Of a DNA stretch of 64,000 bases, positions 51,313-61,989 are shown one piece after another. Both the position numbers and the translations under genes were made by a program. Origin of the DNA: Petrolisthes cinctipes (taxonomy: Eukaryota > Arthropoda > Malacostraca > Decapoda > Porcellanidae); contig JAWQEG010000169.1 in assembly GCA_033782935.1 (NCBI GenBank), forward strand, positions 496,001 through 560,000, in the 5' to 3' direction. Position 1 is the stretch's first letter; each line of letters opens with the position of its first letter. Under the pieces are notes generated by a model, which worked only from the letters and a program-made list of their open reading frames with translations, was not told the DNA's origin and searched no databases.

Positions 51313-54300
51313 TAGACTTTGGGCACCAAAAATATCGATTTTCAGCATGTTTTGGGCCTGAATTTTGAAAATACTCTAACACGGAGTAGGCATGTACAGA
51401 TCGCTTCTGGGACCCCAAAATATCGAATTTTCGGGTGTTTAGGGCCAGAATTTGAGATACAAACGGGTACAGAAGATGCACGCACATATCGACTTTTGGG
51501 CACCTAAAAGATCGATTTTCAGTATGTTTTTGGCCTGTATTTTGAAAATACTCTAACACGGAGTAGGCATGTACAGATACCTTCAGAGACCTCTAAATAT
51601 CGAATTTTCGGGTGTTTTGGGACTGAATTTGAGATATCGATTTTTTGGCACCTAAAATGTCGATTTTTAGCATGTTTTTAGCCTATGTTTTGAAAATATT
51701 CTAGCACTGTGTAGGCATGTACAGATTGCTTCTGGGACCCCAAAATATTGAATTTTCGGGTGTTTTGAGCCTGAATTTGAGATATCAACGGGTACTGAAG
51801 ATGCATGCACATATCGACTTTTGTGCACCTAAAAGATCGATTTTCAGTATGTTTTGAGCATGTATTTTGAAAATACTCTAACACGGAGTAGGCATGTACA
51901 GATCGCATCTGGGACCCCTAAATATCGAATTTTCGGGTGTTTTGGGACTGGATTTGAGATATCGACTTTTTGGCACCTAAAAGATCGATTTTTAGCATGT
52001 TTTTAGCCTATATTTTGAAAATATTCTAGCACTGTACAGATTGCTTCTGGGACCACAAAATATTGAATTTTCGGGTGTTTTAAGCCTGAATTTGAGATAT
52101 AAACGGGTACAGAAGATGCATGCACATATCGACTTTTGGGCACCTAAAAGATCGATTTTCAGTATGTTTTGAGCATGTATTTTGAAAATACTCTAACACT
52201 GAGTAGACATGTACAGATCGCTTCTGGGACCCCTAAATATCGAGTTTTCGGGTGTTTTGGGACTGAATTTGAGATATCGACTTTTTGGCACCTAAAATGT
52301 CGATTTTTAGTATGTTTTTAGCCTATATTTTGTAAATATTCTAGCACTGAGTAGGCATGTACAGATTGCTTCTGGGACCCCAAAATATCGAATTTTCGGG
52401 TGTTTTGAGCCTGAATTTGAGATATAAACGGGTACAGAAGATACATGCACATATTGACTTTAGGCACCAAAAATATCGATTTTCAGCATGTTTTGGGCCT
52501 GAATTTTGAAAATACTCTAACACGGAGTAGGCATGTACAGATACCTTCTGGGACCTCTAAATATCGAATTTTCGGGTGTTTTGGGACTGAATTAGAGATA
52601 TCGATTTTTTGGCACCTAAAATGTCGATTTTTAGCATGTTTTTAGCCTATATTTTGAAAATATTCTAGCACTGTGTAGGCATGTACAGATTGCTTCTGGG
52701 ACCCCAAAATATTGAATTTTCGGGTGCTTTCAGCCTGAATTTGAGATATAAACGGGTACAGAAGATACATGCACATATTGACTTTGGGCATCTAAATTAT
52801 CGATTTTCAGCATGTTTTGGGCCTGTATTTTGAAAATACTCTAACACTGAATAGGCATGTACAGATTGCTTCTGGGACCCCAAAATATTGAATTTTCGGG
52901 TGTTTTGAGCCTGAATTTGAGATATAAGCGGGTACTGAAGATGCATGCACATATCGACTTTTGTGCACCTAAAAGATCGATTTTCAGTATGTTTTGAGCA
53001 TGTATTTTGAAAATACTCTAACACGGAGTAGGCATGTACAGATCGCTTCTGGTACCCCTAAATATCGAATTTTCGGGTGTTTTGGCACTGAATTTGAGAT
53101 ATCGATTTTTTGGCACCTAAAAGATCGATTTTTAGCATGTTTTTAGCCTATATTTTGAAAATATTCTAGCACTGTACAGATTGCTTCTGGGACCCCAAAA
53201 TATTGAATTTTCGGGTGTTTTGAGCCTGAATTTGAGATATAAACGGGTACAGAAGATACATGCACATATAGACTTTGGGCACCAAAAATATCGATTTTCA
53301 GCATGTTTTGGGCCTGAATTTTGAAAATACTCTAACACGGAGTAGGCATGTACAGATCGCTTCTGGGACCCCAAAATATCGAATTTTCGGGTGTTTAGGG
53401 CCAGAATTTGAGATACAAACGGGTACAGAAGATGCACGCACATATCGACTTTTGGGCACCAAAAAGATCGATTTTCAGTATGTTTTTGGCCTGTATTTTG
53501 AAAATACTCTAACACGGAGTAGGCATGTACAGATACCTTCTGGGACCTCTAAATATCTAATTTTCGGGTGTTTTGGGACTGAATTTGAGATATCGATTTT
53601 TTGGCACCTAAAATGTCGATTTTTAGCATGTTTTTAGCCTATGTTTTGAAAATATTCTAGCACTGTGTAGGCATGTACAGATTGCTTCTGGGACCCCAAA
53701 ATATTAAATTTTCGGGTGTTTTGAGCCTGAATTTGAGATATAAACGGGTACAGAAGATACATGCACATATTGACTTTGGGCATCTAAAATATCGATTTTC
53801 AGCATGTTTTGGGCCTGTATTTTGAAAATACTCTAACACTGAGTAGGCATGTACAGATTGCTTCTGGGACCACAAAATATTGAGTTTTCGAGTGTTTTGA
53901 GCCAGAATTTGAGATATAAACGGGTACAGAAGATGCATGCACATATCGACTTTTGTGCACCTAAAAGATCGATTTTCAGTATGTTTTTGGCCTGTATTTT
54001 GAAAATACTCTAACACGGAGTAGGCATGTACAGATACCTTCTGGGACCTCTAAATATCGAATTTTCGGGTGTTTTGGGACTGAATTTGAGATATCGATTT
54101 TTTTGCACCAAAAATGTCGATTTTTAGCATGTTTTTAGCCTATATTTTGTAAATATTCTAGCACTGTGTAGGCATGTACAGATTGCTTCTGGGACCCCAA
54201 AATATTGAATTTTCGGGTGTTTTGACCCTAAATTTGAGATATAAACGGGTACAGAAGATACATGCACATATTGACTTTGGGCATCTAAAATATCGATTTT

Positions 54301-54317
54301 CAGCATGTTTTGGGCCT

Positions 54318-54332
54318 GTATTTTGAAAATAC
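54318..54332. other. 15 bp dyad gtattttgaaaatac (A/B/E form)
   Basis: Perfect inverted repeat with 7 bp arms around one central base, present once per monomer in half a of classes A, B and E. In C and F the two outermost bases are both changed so that pairing is kept. D has one mismatched pair. Function unknown. Confidence 0.8.
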
Positions 54333-54409
54333 TCTAACACTGAGTAGGCATGTACAGATTGCTTCTGGGACCCCAAAATATTGAATTTTCGGGTGTTTTG
54401 AGCCTGAAT

Positions 54410-54426
54410 TTGAGATATAAACGGGT
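54410..54426 (+). other. Weak CENP-B-box-like stretch in long monomers (example)
   Basis: TTGAGATATAAACGGGT agrees with 7 of 9 core positions of the mammalian box pattern nTTCGnnnnAnnCGGGn, missing the central TC of TTCG. It occurs in half b of long monomers only; short monomers lose the CGGG part with the 29 bp deletion. The resemblance may be chance and no binding is claimed. Confidence 0.25.
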
Positions 54427-54446
54427 ACTGAAGATGCATGCACATA

Positions 54447-54623
54447 TCGACTTTTGTGCACCTAAAAGATCGATTTTCAGTATGTTTTGAGCATGTATTT
54501 TGAAAATACTCTAACACGGAGTAGGCATGTACAGATCGCTTCTGGGACCCCTAAATATCGAATTTTCGGGTGTTTTGAGCCTGAATTTGAGATATAAACG
54601 GGTACAGAAGATACATGCACATA
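54447..54623 (+). repeat. B-start monomer with long end (177 bp)
   Basis: Half a and the first part of half b are B (gatcgcttctgggacccc). Then gttttgagcctg and the full 29 bp tail follow, as in a C or F monomer. It is followed by an E-type monomer that opens ttgacttttgggc. Confidence 0.85.
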
Positions 54624-55619
54624 TTGACTTTTGGGCACCTAAAAGATCGATTTTCAGTATGTTTTTGGCCTGTATTTTGAAAATACTCTAACACGGAGTA
54701 GGCATGTACAGATACCTTCTGGGACCTCTAAATATCGAATTTTCGGGTGATTTGGGACTGAATTTGAGATATCGATTTTTTTGCACCTAAAATGTCGATT
54801 TTTAGCATGTTTTTAGCCTATATTTTGAAAATATTCTAGCACTGTGTAGGCATGGACAGATTGCTTCTGGGACCCCAAAATATTGAATTTTCGGGTGTTT
54901 TGAGCCTGAATTTGAGATATAAACGGGTACAGAAGATACATGCACATATTGACTTTGGGCATCTAAAATATCGATTTTCAGCATGTTTTGGGCCTGTATT
55001 TTGAAAATACTCTAACACTGAGTAGGAATGTACAGATTGCTTCTGGGACCCCAAAATATTGAATTTTCGGGTGTTTTGAGCCTGAATTTGAGATATAAAC
55101 GGGTACTGAAGATGCATGCACATATCGACTTTTGTGCACCTAAAAGATCGATTTTCAGTATGTTTTGAGCATGTATTTTGAAAATACTCTAACACGGAGT
55201 AGGCATGTACCTTCTGGGACCTCTAAATATCGAATTTTCGGGTGTTTTGGGACTGAATTTGAGATATCGATTTTTTGGCACCTAAAATGTCGATTTTTAG
55301 CATGTTTTTAGCCTATATTTTGAAAATATTCTAGCACTGTGTAGGCATGTACAGATTGCTTCTGGGACCCCGAAATATTGAATTTTCGGGTGTTTTGAGC
55401 CTGAATTTGAGATATAAACGGGTACAGAAGATACATGCACATATTGACTTTGGGCATCTAAAATATCGATTTTTAGCATGTTTTGGGCCTGTATTTTGAA
55501 AATACTCTAACACTGAGTAGGCATGTACAGATTGCTTCTGGGACCCCAAAATATTGAATTTTCGGGTGTTTTGAGCCTGAATTTGAGATATAAACGGGTA
55601 CTGAAGATGCATGCACATA

Positions 55620-55729
55620 TCGACTTTTGAGCATGTTTTTTGAAAATACTCTAACACGGAGTAGGCATGTACAGGCATAGGACCCCTAAATATTGAATTT
55701 TCGGGTGTTTTGGGACTGAATTTGAGATA
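55620..55729 (+). repeat. Truncated B monomer (110 bp), smallest in the window
   Basis: 33 bp is missing between two ttttg copies (cttttg then agcatg). A second change replaces the 10 bp between acag and ggaccc with 5 bp (acaggcataggaccc). The TTTT-G-AAAA core survives but the left arm reads gttttttg. Confidence 0.87.
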
Positions 55730-57713
55730 TAGACTTTTTGGCACCTAAAAGATCGATTTTTAGCATGTTTTTAGCCTATATTTTGAAAATATTCTAGCAC
55801 TGTTCAGATTGCTTCTAGGACCCCAAAATATTGAATTTTCGGGTGTTTTGAGCCTGATTTTGAGATATAAACGGGTACAGAAGATACATGCACATATTGA
55901 CTTTGGGCACCAAAAATATCGATTTTCAGCATGTTTTGGGCCTGAATTTTGAAAATACTCTAACACGGAGTAGGGATGTACAGATCGCTTCTGGGACCCC
56001 AAAATATCGAATTTTCGGGTGTTTAGGGCCAGAATTTGAGATACAAACGGGTACAGAAGATGCATGCACATATCGACTTTTGGGCACCTAAAAGATCGAT
56101 TTTCAGTATGTTTTTGGCCTGTAATTTGAAAATACTCTAACACGGAGTAGGCATGTACAGATACCTTCTGGGACCTCTAAATATCGAATTTTCGGGTGTT
56201 TTGGGACTGAATTTGAGATATCGATTTTTTGGCACCTAAAATATCGATTTTTAGCATGTTTTTAGCCTATATTTTGAAAATATTCTAGCACTGTGTAGGC
56301 ATGTACAGATTGCTTCTGGGACCCCAAAATATTGAATTTTCGGGTGTTTTGAGCCTGAATTTGAGATATAAACGGGTACATAAGATACATGCACATACTG
56401 ACTTTGGCACCAAAAATATCGATTTTTAGCATGTTTTGGGCCTGAATTTTGAAAATACTCTAACACGGAGTAGGCATGTACAGATCGCTTCTAGGACCCC
56501 AAAATATCGAATTTTCGGGTGTTTAGGGCCAGAATTTGAGATATAAACGGGTACAGAAGATGCATGCACATATCGACTTTTAAGCACCTAAAAAATCGAT
56601 TTTCAGTATGTTTTTGGCCTGTATTTTGAAAATACTCTAACACGGAGTAGGCATGTACAGATACCTTCTGGGACCTCTAAATATCGAATTTTCGGGTGTT
56701 TTTGGGACTGAATTTGAGAAACCGACTTTTTGGCATCTAAAATATCGATTTTCAGCATGTTTTGGGCCTGTATTTTGAAAATACTCTAACACTGAGTAGG
56801 CATGTACAGATTGCTTCTGGGACCCCAAAATATTGAATTTTCGGGTGTTTTGAGCCTGAATTTGAGATATAAACAGGTACAGAAGATACATGCACATATT
56901 GACTTTGGGCACCAAAAATATCGATTTTCAGCATGTTTTGGGTCTGAATTTTGAAAATACTCTAACACGGAGTAGGCATGTACAGATCGCTTCTGGGACC
57001 CCTAAATATCGAATTTTCGGGTGTTTTGGGACTGAATTTGAGATATCGACTTTTTGGCACCTAAAAGACCGATTTTTAGCATGTTTTTAGCCTATATTTT
57101 GAAAATATTCTAGCACTGAGTAGGCATGTACAGATTGCTTCTGGGACCCCAAAATATTGAATTTTCTGGTGTTTTGAGCCTGAATTTGAGATATAAACAG
57201 GTACAGAAGATACATGCACATATTGACTTTGGGCACCAAAAATATCGATTTTCAGCATGTTTTGGGTCTGAATTTTGAAAATACTCTAACACTGAGTAGG
57301 CATGTACAGATTGCTTCTGGGACCCCAAAATATTGAATTTTCGGGTGTTTTGAGCCTGAATTTGAGATATAAACGGGTACTGAAGATGCATGCACATATC
57401 GACTTTTGTGCACCTAAAAGATCGATTTTCAGTATGTTTTGAGCATGTATTTTGAAAATACTCTAACACGGAGTAGGCATGTACAGATCGCTTCTGGGAC
57501 CCCTAAATATCGAATTTTCGGGTGTTTTGGGACTGAATTTGAGATATCAACTTTTTGGCACCTAAAACATCGATTTTTAGCATGTTTTGAGCCTATATTT
57601 TGAAAATATTCTAGCACTGTACAGATTGCTTCTGTGACTCCAAAATATTGAATTTTCGGGTGTTTTGAGCCTGAATTTGAGATATAAACGGGTACAGAAG
57701 ATGCATGCACATA

Positions 57714-58687
57714 TCGACTTTTGGGCACCTAAAAGATCGATTTTCAGTATGTTTTTGGCCTGTATTTTGAAAATACTCTAACACGGTGTAGGCATGTAGA
57801 GATACCTTCTGGGACCTCTAAATATCGAATTTTCGGGTGTTTTGGGACTGAATTTGATATATCGATTTTTTGGCACCTAAAATGTCGATTTTTAGCATGT
57901 TTTTAGCCTATATTTTGAAAATATTCTAACACTGTGTAGGCATGTACAGATTGCTTCTGGGACCCCAAAATATTGAATTTTCGGGTGTTTTGTGCCTGAA
58001 TTTGAGATATAAACGGGTACAGAAGATACATGCACATATTGACTTTGGGCATCTAAAATATCGATTTTCAGCATATTTTGGGCCTGTATTTTGAAAATAC
58101 TCTAACACTGAGTAGGCATGTACAGATTGCTTCTGGGACCCCAAAATATTGAATTTTCGGGTGTTTTGAGCCTGAATTTGAGATATAAACGGGTACTGAA
58201 GATGCATGCACATATCGACTTTTGTGCACCTAAAAGATCTATTTTCAGTATGTTTTGAGCATGTATTTTGAAAATACTCTAACACGGAGAAGGCATGTAC
58301 AGATCGCTTCTGGGACCCCAAAATATCGAATTTTCGGGTGTTTAGGGCCAGAATTTGAGATATAAACGGGTACAGAAGATGCATGCACATATCGACTTTT
58401 GTGCACCTAAAAGATCGATTTTCAGTATGTTTTTGGCCTGTATTTTGAAAATACTCTAACACGGAGTAGACATGTACAGATACCTTCTGGGACCTCTAAA
58501 TATCGAATTTTCGGGTGTTTTGGGACTGAATTTGAGATATCGACTTTTGTGCACCTAAAAGATCGATTTTCAGTATGTTTTTGGCCTGTATTTTGAAAAT
58601 ACTCTAACACGGAGTAAGCATGTACAGATACCTTCTGGGCCCTCTAAATATCGAATTTTCGGGTGTTTTGGGACTGAATTTGAGATA
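57714..58687 (+). repeat. 974 bp hexamer E F A B/D-long E E, first of three copies
   Basis: Lengths 148+177+176+177+148+148. Copies lie at 57714-58687, 59542-60515 and 62844-63817. Shared variants: gtgtaggcatgtagagatacc, gtgttttgtgcctg, cagcatattttggg, aaagatctattttc, cggagaaggcatg and gtagacatgtacag. Confidence 0.9.
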
Positions 58688-61600
58688 TCGATTTTTTGGC
58701 ACCTAAAATATCGATTTTTAGCATGTTTTTAGCCTATATTTTGAAAATATTCTAGCACTGTGTAGGCATGTACAGATTGCTTCTGGGACCCCAAAATATT
58801 GAATTTTCGGGTGTTTTGAGCCTGAATTTGAGATATAAACGGGTACAGAAGATACATGCACATATTGACTTTTGTGCACCTAAAAGATCGATTTTCAGTA
58901 TGTTTTGAGCATGTATTTTGAAAATACTCTAACACGGAGTAGGCATGTACAGATCGCTTCTGGGACCCCTAAATATCGAATTTTCGGGTGTTTTGGGACT
59001 GAATTTGAGATATCGACTATTTGGCACCTAAAAGATCGATTTTTAGCGTGTTTTTAGCCTATATTTTGAAAATATTCTAGCACTGAGTAGGCATGTACAG
59101 ATTGCTTCTGGGACCCCAAAATATTGAATTTTCGGGTGTTTTGAGCCTGAATTTGAGATATAAACGGGTACAGAAGATACATGCACATATTGACTTTGGG
59201 CACCAAAAATATCGATTTTCAGCATGTTTTGGGCTTGAATTTTGAAAATAATCTAACACGGTGTAGGCATGTACAGATCGCTTCTGGGACCCCAAAATAT
59301 CGAATTTTCGGGTGTTTAGGGCCAGAATTTGAGATATAAAGGGTGCAGAAGATGCATGCACATTTCGACTTTTGGGCACCTAAAAGATCGATTTTCAGTA
59401 TGTTTTTGGCCTGTATTTTGAAAATACTCTAACACGGAGTAGGCATGTACAGATCGCTTCTGGGACCCCTAAATATCGAATTTTCGGGTGTTTAGGGCCA
59501 GAATTTGAGATATAAACGGGTACAGAAAATGCATGCATATATCGACTTTTGTGCATCTAAAAGATCGATTTTCAGTATGTTTTTGGCCTGTATTTTGAAA
59601 ATACTCTAACACGGTGTAGGCATGTAGAGATACCTTCTGGGACCTCTAAATATCGAATTTTCGGGTGTTTTGGGACTGAATTTGATATATCGATTTTTTG
59701 GCACCTAAAATGTCGATTTTTAGCATGTTTTTAGCCTATATTTTGAAAATATTCTAACACTGTGTAGGCATGTACAGATTGCTTCTGGGACCCCAAAATA
59801 TTGAATTTTCGGGTGTTTTGTGCCTGAATTTGAGATATAAACGGGTACAGAAGATACATGCACATATTGACTTTGGGCATCTAAAATATCGATTTTCAGC
59901 ATATTTTGGGCCTGTATTTTGAAAATACTCTAACACTGAGTAGGCATGTACAGATTGCTTCTGGGACCCCAAAATATTGAATTTTTGGGTGTTTTGAGCC
60001 TGAATTTGAGATATAAACGGGTACTGAAGATGCATGCACATATCGACTTTTGTGCACCTAAAAGATCTATTTTCAGTATGTTTTGAGCATGTATTTTGAA
60101 AATACTCTAACACGGAGAAGGCATGTACAGATCGCTTCTGGGACCCCAAAATATCGAATTTTCGGGTGTTTAGGGCCAGAATTTGAGATATAAACGGGTA
60201 CAGAAGATGCATGCACATATCGACTTTTGGGCACCTAAAAGGTCGATTTTCAGTATGTTTTTGGCCTGTATTTTGAAAATACTCTAACACGGAGTAGACA
60301 TGTACAGATACCTTCTGGGACCTCTAAATATCGAATTTTCGGGTGTTTTGGGACTGAATTTGAGATATCGACTTTTGTGCACCTAAAAGATCGATTTTCA
60401 GTATGTTTTTGGCCTGTATTTTGAAAATACTCTAACACGGAGTAAGCATGTACAGATACCTTCTGGGACCTCTAAATATCGAATTTTCGGGTGTTTTGGG
60501 ACTGAATTTGAGATATCGATTTTTTGGCACCTAAAATGTCGATTTTTAGCATGTTTTTAGCCTATATTTTGAAAATTTTCTAGCACTGTGTAGGCATGTA
60601 CAGATTGCTTCTGGGACCCCAAAATATTGAATTTTCGGGTGTTTGAGCCTGAATTTGAGATATAAACGGGTACAGAAGATACATGCACATATTGACTTTG
60701 GGCATCTAAAATATCGATTTTCAGCATGTTTTGGGCCTGTATTTTGAAAATACTCTAACACTGAGTAGGCATGTACAGATTGCTTCTGGGACCCCAAAAT
60801 ATTGAATTTTCGGGTGTTTTAAGCCTGAATTTGAGATATAAACGGGTACTGAAGATGCATGCACATATCGACTTTTGTGCACCTAAAAGATCGATTTTCA
60901 GTATGTTTTGAGCATGTAATTTGAAAATACTCTAACACGGAGTAGGCATGTACAGATCGCATCTGGGACCCCTAAATATCGAATTTTCGGGTGTTTTGGG
61001 ACTGAATTTGAGATATCGACTTTTTGGCATTTAAAAGATCGATTTTTAGCATGTTTTTAGCCTATATTTTGAAAATATTCTAGCACTGAGTAGGCATGTA
61101 CAGATTGCTTCTGGGACCCCAAAATATTGAATTTTCGGGTGTTTTGAGCCTGAATTTGAGATATAAACGGGTACAGAAGATACATGCACATATTGACTTT
61201 GGGCACCAAAAATATCGATTTTCAGTATGTTTTGGGCCTGAATTTTGAAAATACTCTAACACGGAGTAGGCATGTACAGATCGCTTCTGGGACCCCAAAA
61301 TATCGAATTTTCGGGTGTTTAGGGCCAGAATTTGAGATATAAACGGGTACAGAAGATGCATGCACATATCGACTTTTGGGCACCTAAAAGATCGATTTTC
61401 AGTATGTTTTTGGCCTGTATTTTGAAAATACTCTAACACGGAGTAGGCATGTACAGATCGCTTCTGGGACCCCTAAATATCGAATTTTCGGGTGTTTAGG
61501 GCCAGAATTTGAGATATAAACGGGTACAGAAGATGCATGCACATATCGACTTTTGTGCACCTAAAAGATCGATTTTCAGTATGTTTTTGGCCTGTATTTT

Positions 61601-61693
61601 GAAAATACTCTAACACGGAGTAGACATGTACAGATACCTTCTGGGACCTCTAAATATCGAATTTTCGGGTGTTTTGGGACTGAATTTGAGATA
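58392..61693 (+). repeat. 3302 bp unit, first copy
   Basis: Begins E E F B C D, then an E-start long monomer, then a 974 bp block, then F A B C D E/D-long E. Shared markers with the next copy: tcgactatttggc, tttttagcgtgttttt, ataaagggtgcag and cacatttcgac. The monomer at 59190 is one base short at ataaagggtgc. Confidence 0.9.
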
Positions 61694-61989
61694 TCGACTT
61701 TTGTGCACCTAAAAGATCGATTTTCAGTATGTTTTTGGCCTGTATTTTGAAAATACTCTAACACGGAGTAGACATGTACAGATACCTTCTGGGACCTCTA
61801 AATATCGAATTTTCGGGTGTTTTGGGACTGAATTTGAGATATCGACTTTTGTGCACCTAAAAGATCGATTTTCAGTATGTTTTTGGCCTGTATTTTGAAA
61901 ATACTCTAACACGGAGTAAGCATGTACAGATACCTTCTGGGCCCTCTAAATATCGAATTTTCGGGTGTTTTGGGACTGAATTTGAGATA
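61546..61989 (+). repeat. Three consecutive short E monomers
   Basis: Short monomers at 61546-61693, 61694-61841 and 61842-61989, exactly 148 bp apart. All open tcgacttttgtgcacc and continue as E (tttttggcctg, gataccttctggg). This is the only run of three short monomers I found. Confidence 0.9.

Larger units (their letters stand above)
50812..51813 (+). repeat. Reference higher-order unit A-B-C-D-E-F (1002 bp hexamer)
   Basis: Six monomers occur in the full order: A 50812-50987 (176), B 50988-51135 (148), C 51136-51312 (177), D 51313-51488 (176), E 51489-51636 (148), F 51637-51813 (177). The first three and last three are parallel L-S-L trimers of 501 bp each. B pairs with E (both short, ending gagata) and C pairs with F (both carrying the tttttagc direct repeat). 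A second hexamer with a 10 bp shorter C lies at 52778-53769 (992 bp). This order is the framework against which the rest of the array is read as rearranged. The A monomer here has mild D-like changes (gcctgaatt). Confidence 0.9.
54271..54446 (+). repeat. Class A long monomer (type example, 176 bp)
   Basis: Opens ttgactttgggcatc, carries gttttgggcctgtatt, cactgag, then TG at both class-marker sites (gattgcttc and atattgaatt) and gtactgaagatgcatgcac near the end. Half a is 54271-54358 and half b 54359-54446, 88 bp each. It is normally preceded by F and followed by B. Its end contains the 8 bp palindrome tgcatgca, shared with D and absent from most C and F copies (acatgca). Confidence 0.9.
48994..57713 (+). 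repeat. Mostly hexamer-ordered region
   Basis: Order: A B C E/B C- B C/F D E F A A B C D E F B C- E/B C/F D/E-short F A B C- D E F A E F A B-long E F A B(142) F A B(110) C- D E F D E C/A D-short C D/A B C-. 51313-51813 recurs at 53269-53769 (offset 1956; shared gagatacaaacg, atgcacgcac, gcctatgtttt). Nothing but satellite is visible. Confidence 0.85.

Noticed and set aside
53275..53637. Plus-strand open frame of 120 residues and about a dozen similar shorter ones
   Set aside because: Exists only because a D-E-F stretch happens to lack stops in one frame; neighbouring copies of the same repeat are interrupted. Low-complexity repeat translation, no recognisable domain.
54410..54426. True CENP-B box
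   Set aside because: Two of nine core bases differ and the species is unknown; retained only as a low-interest resemblance.
54433..54440. tgcatgca palindrome as a regulatory site
   Set aside because: An 8 bp palindrome in A and D ends, altered to acatgca in most C and F monomers. Too short, and explained by shared ancestry.
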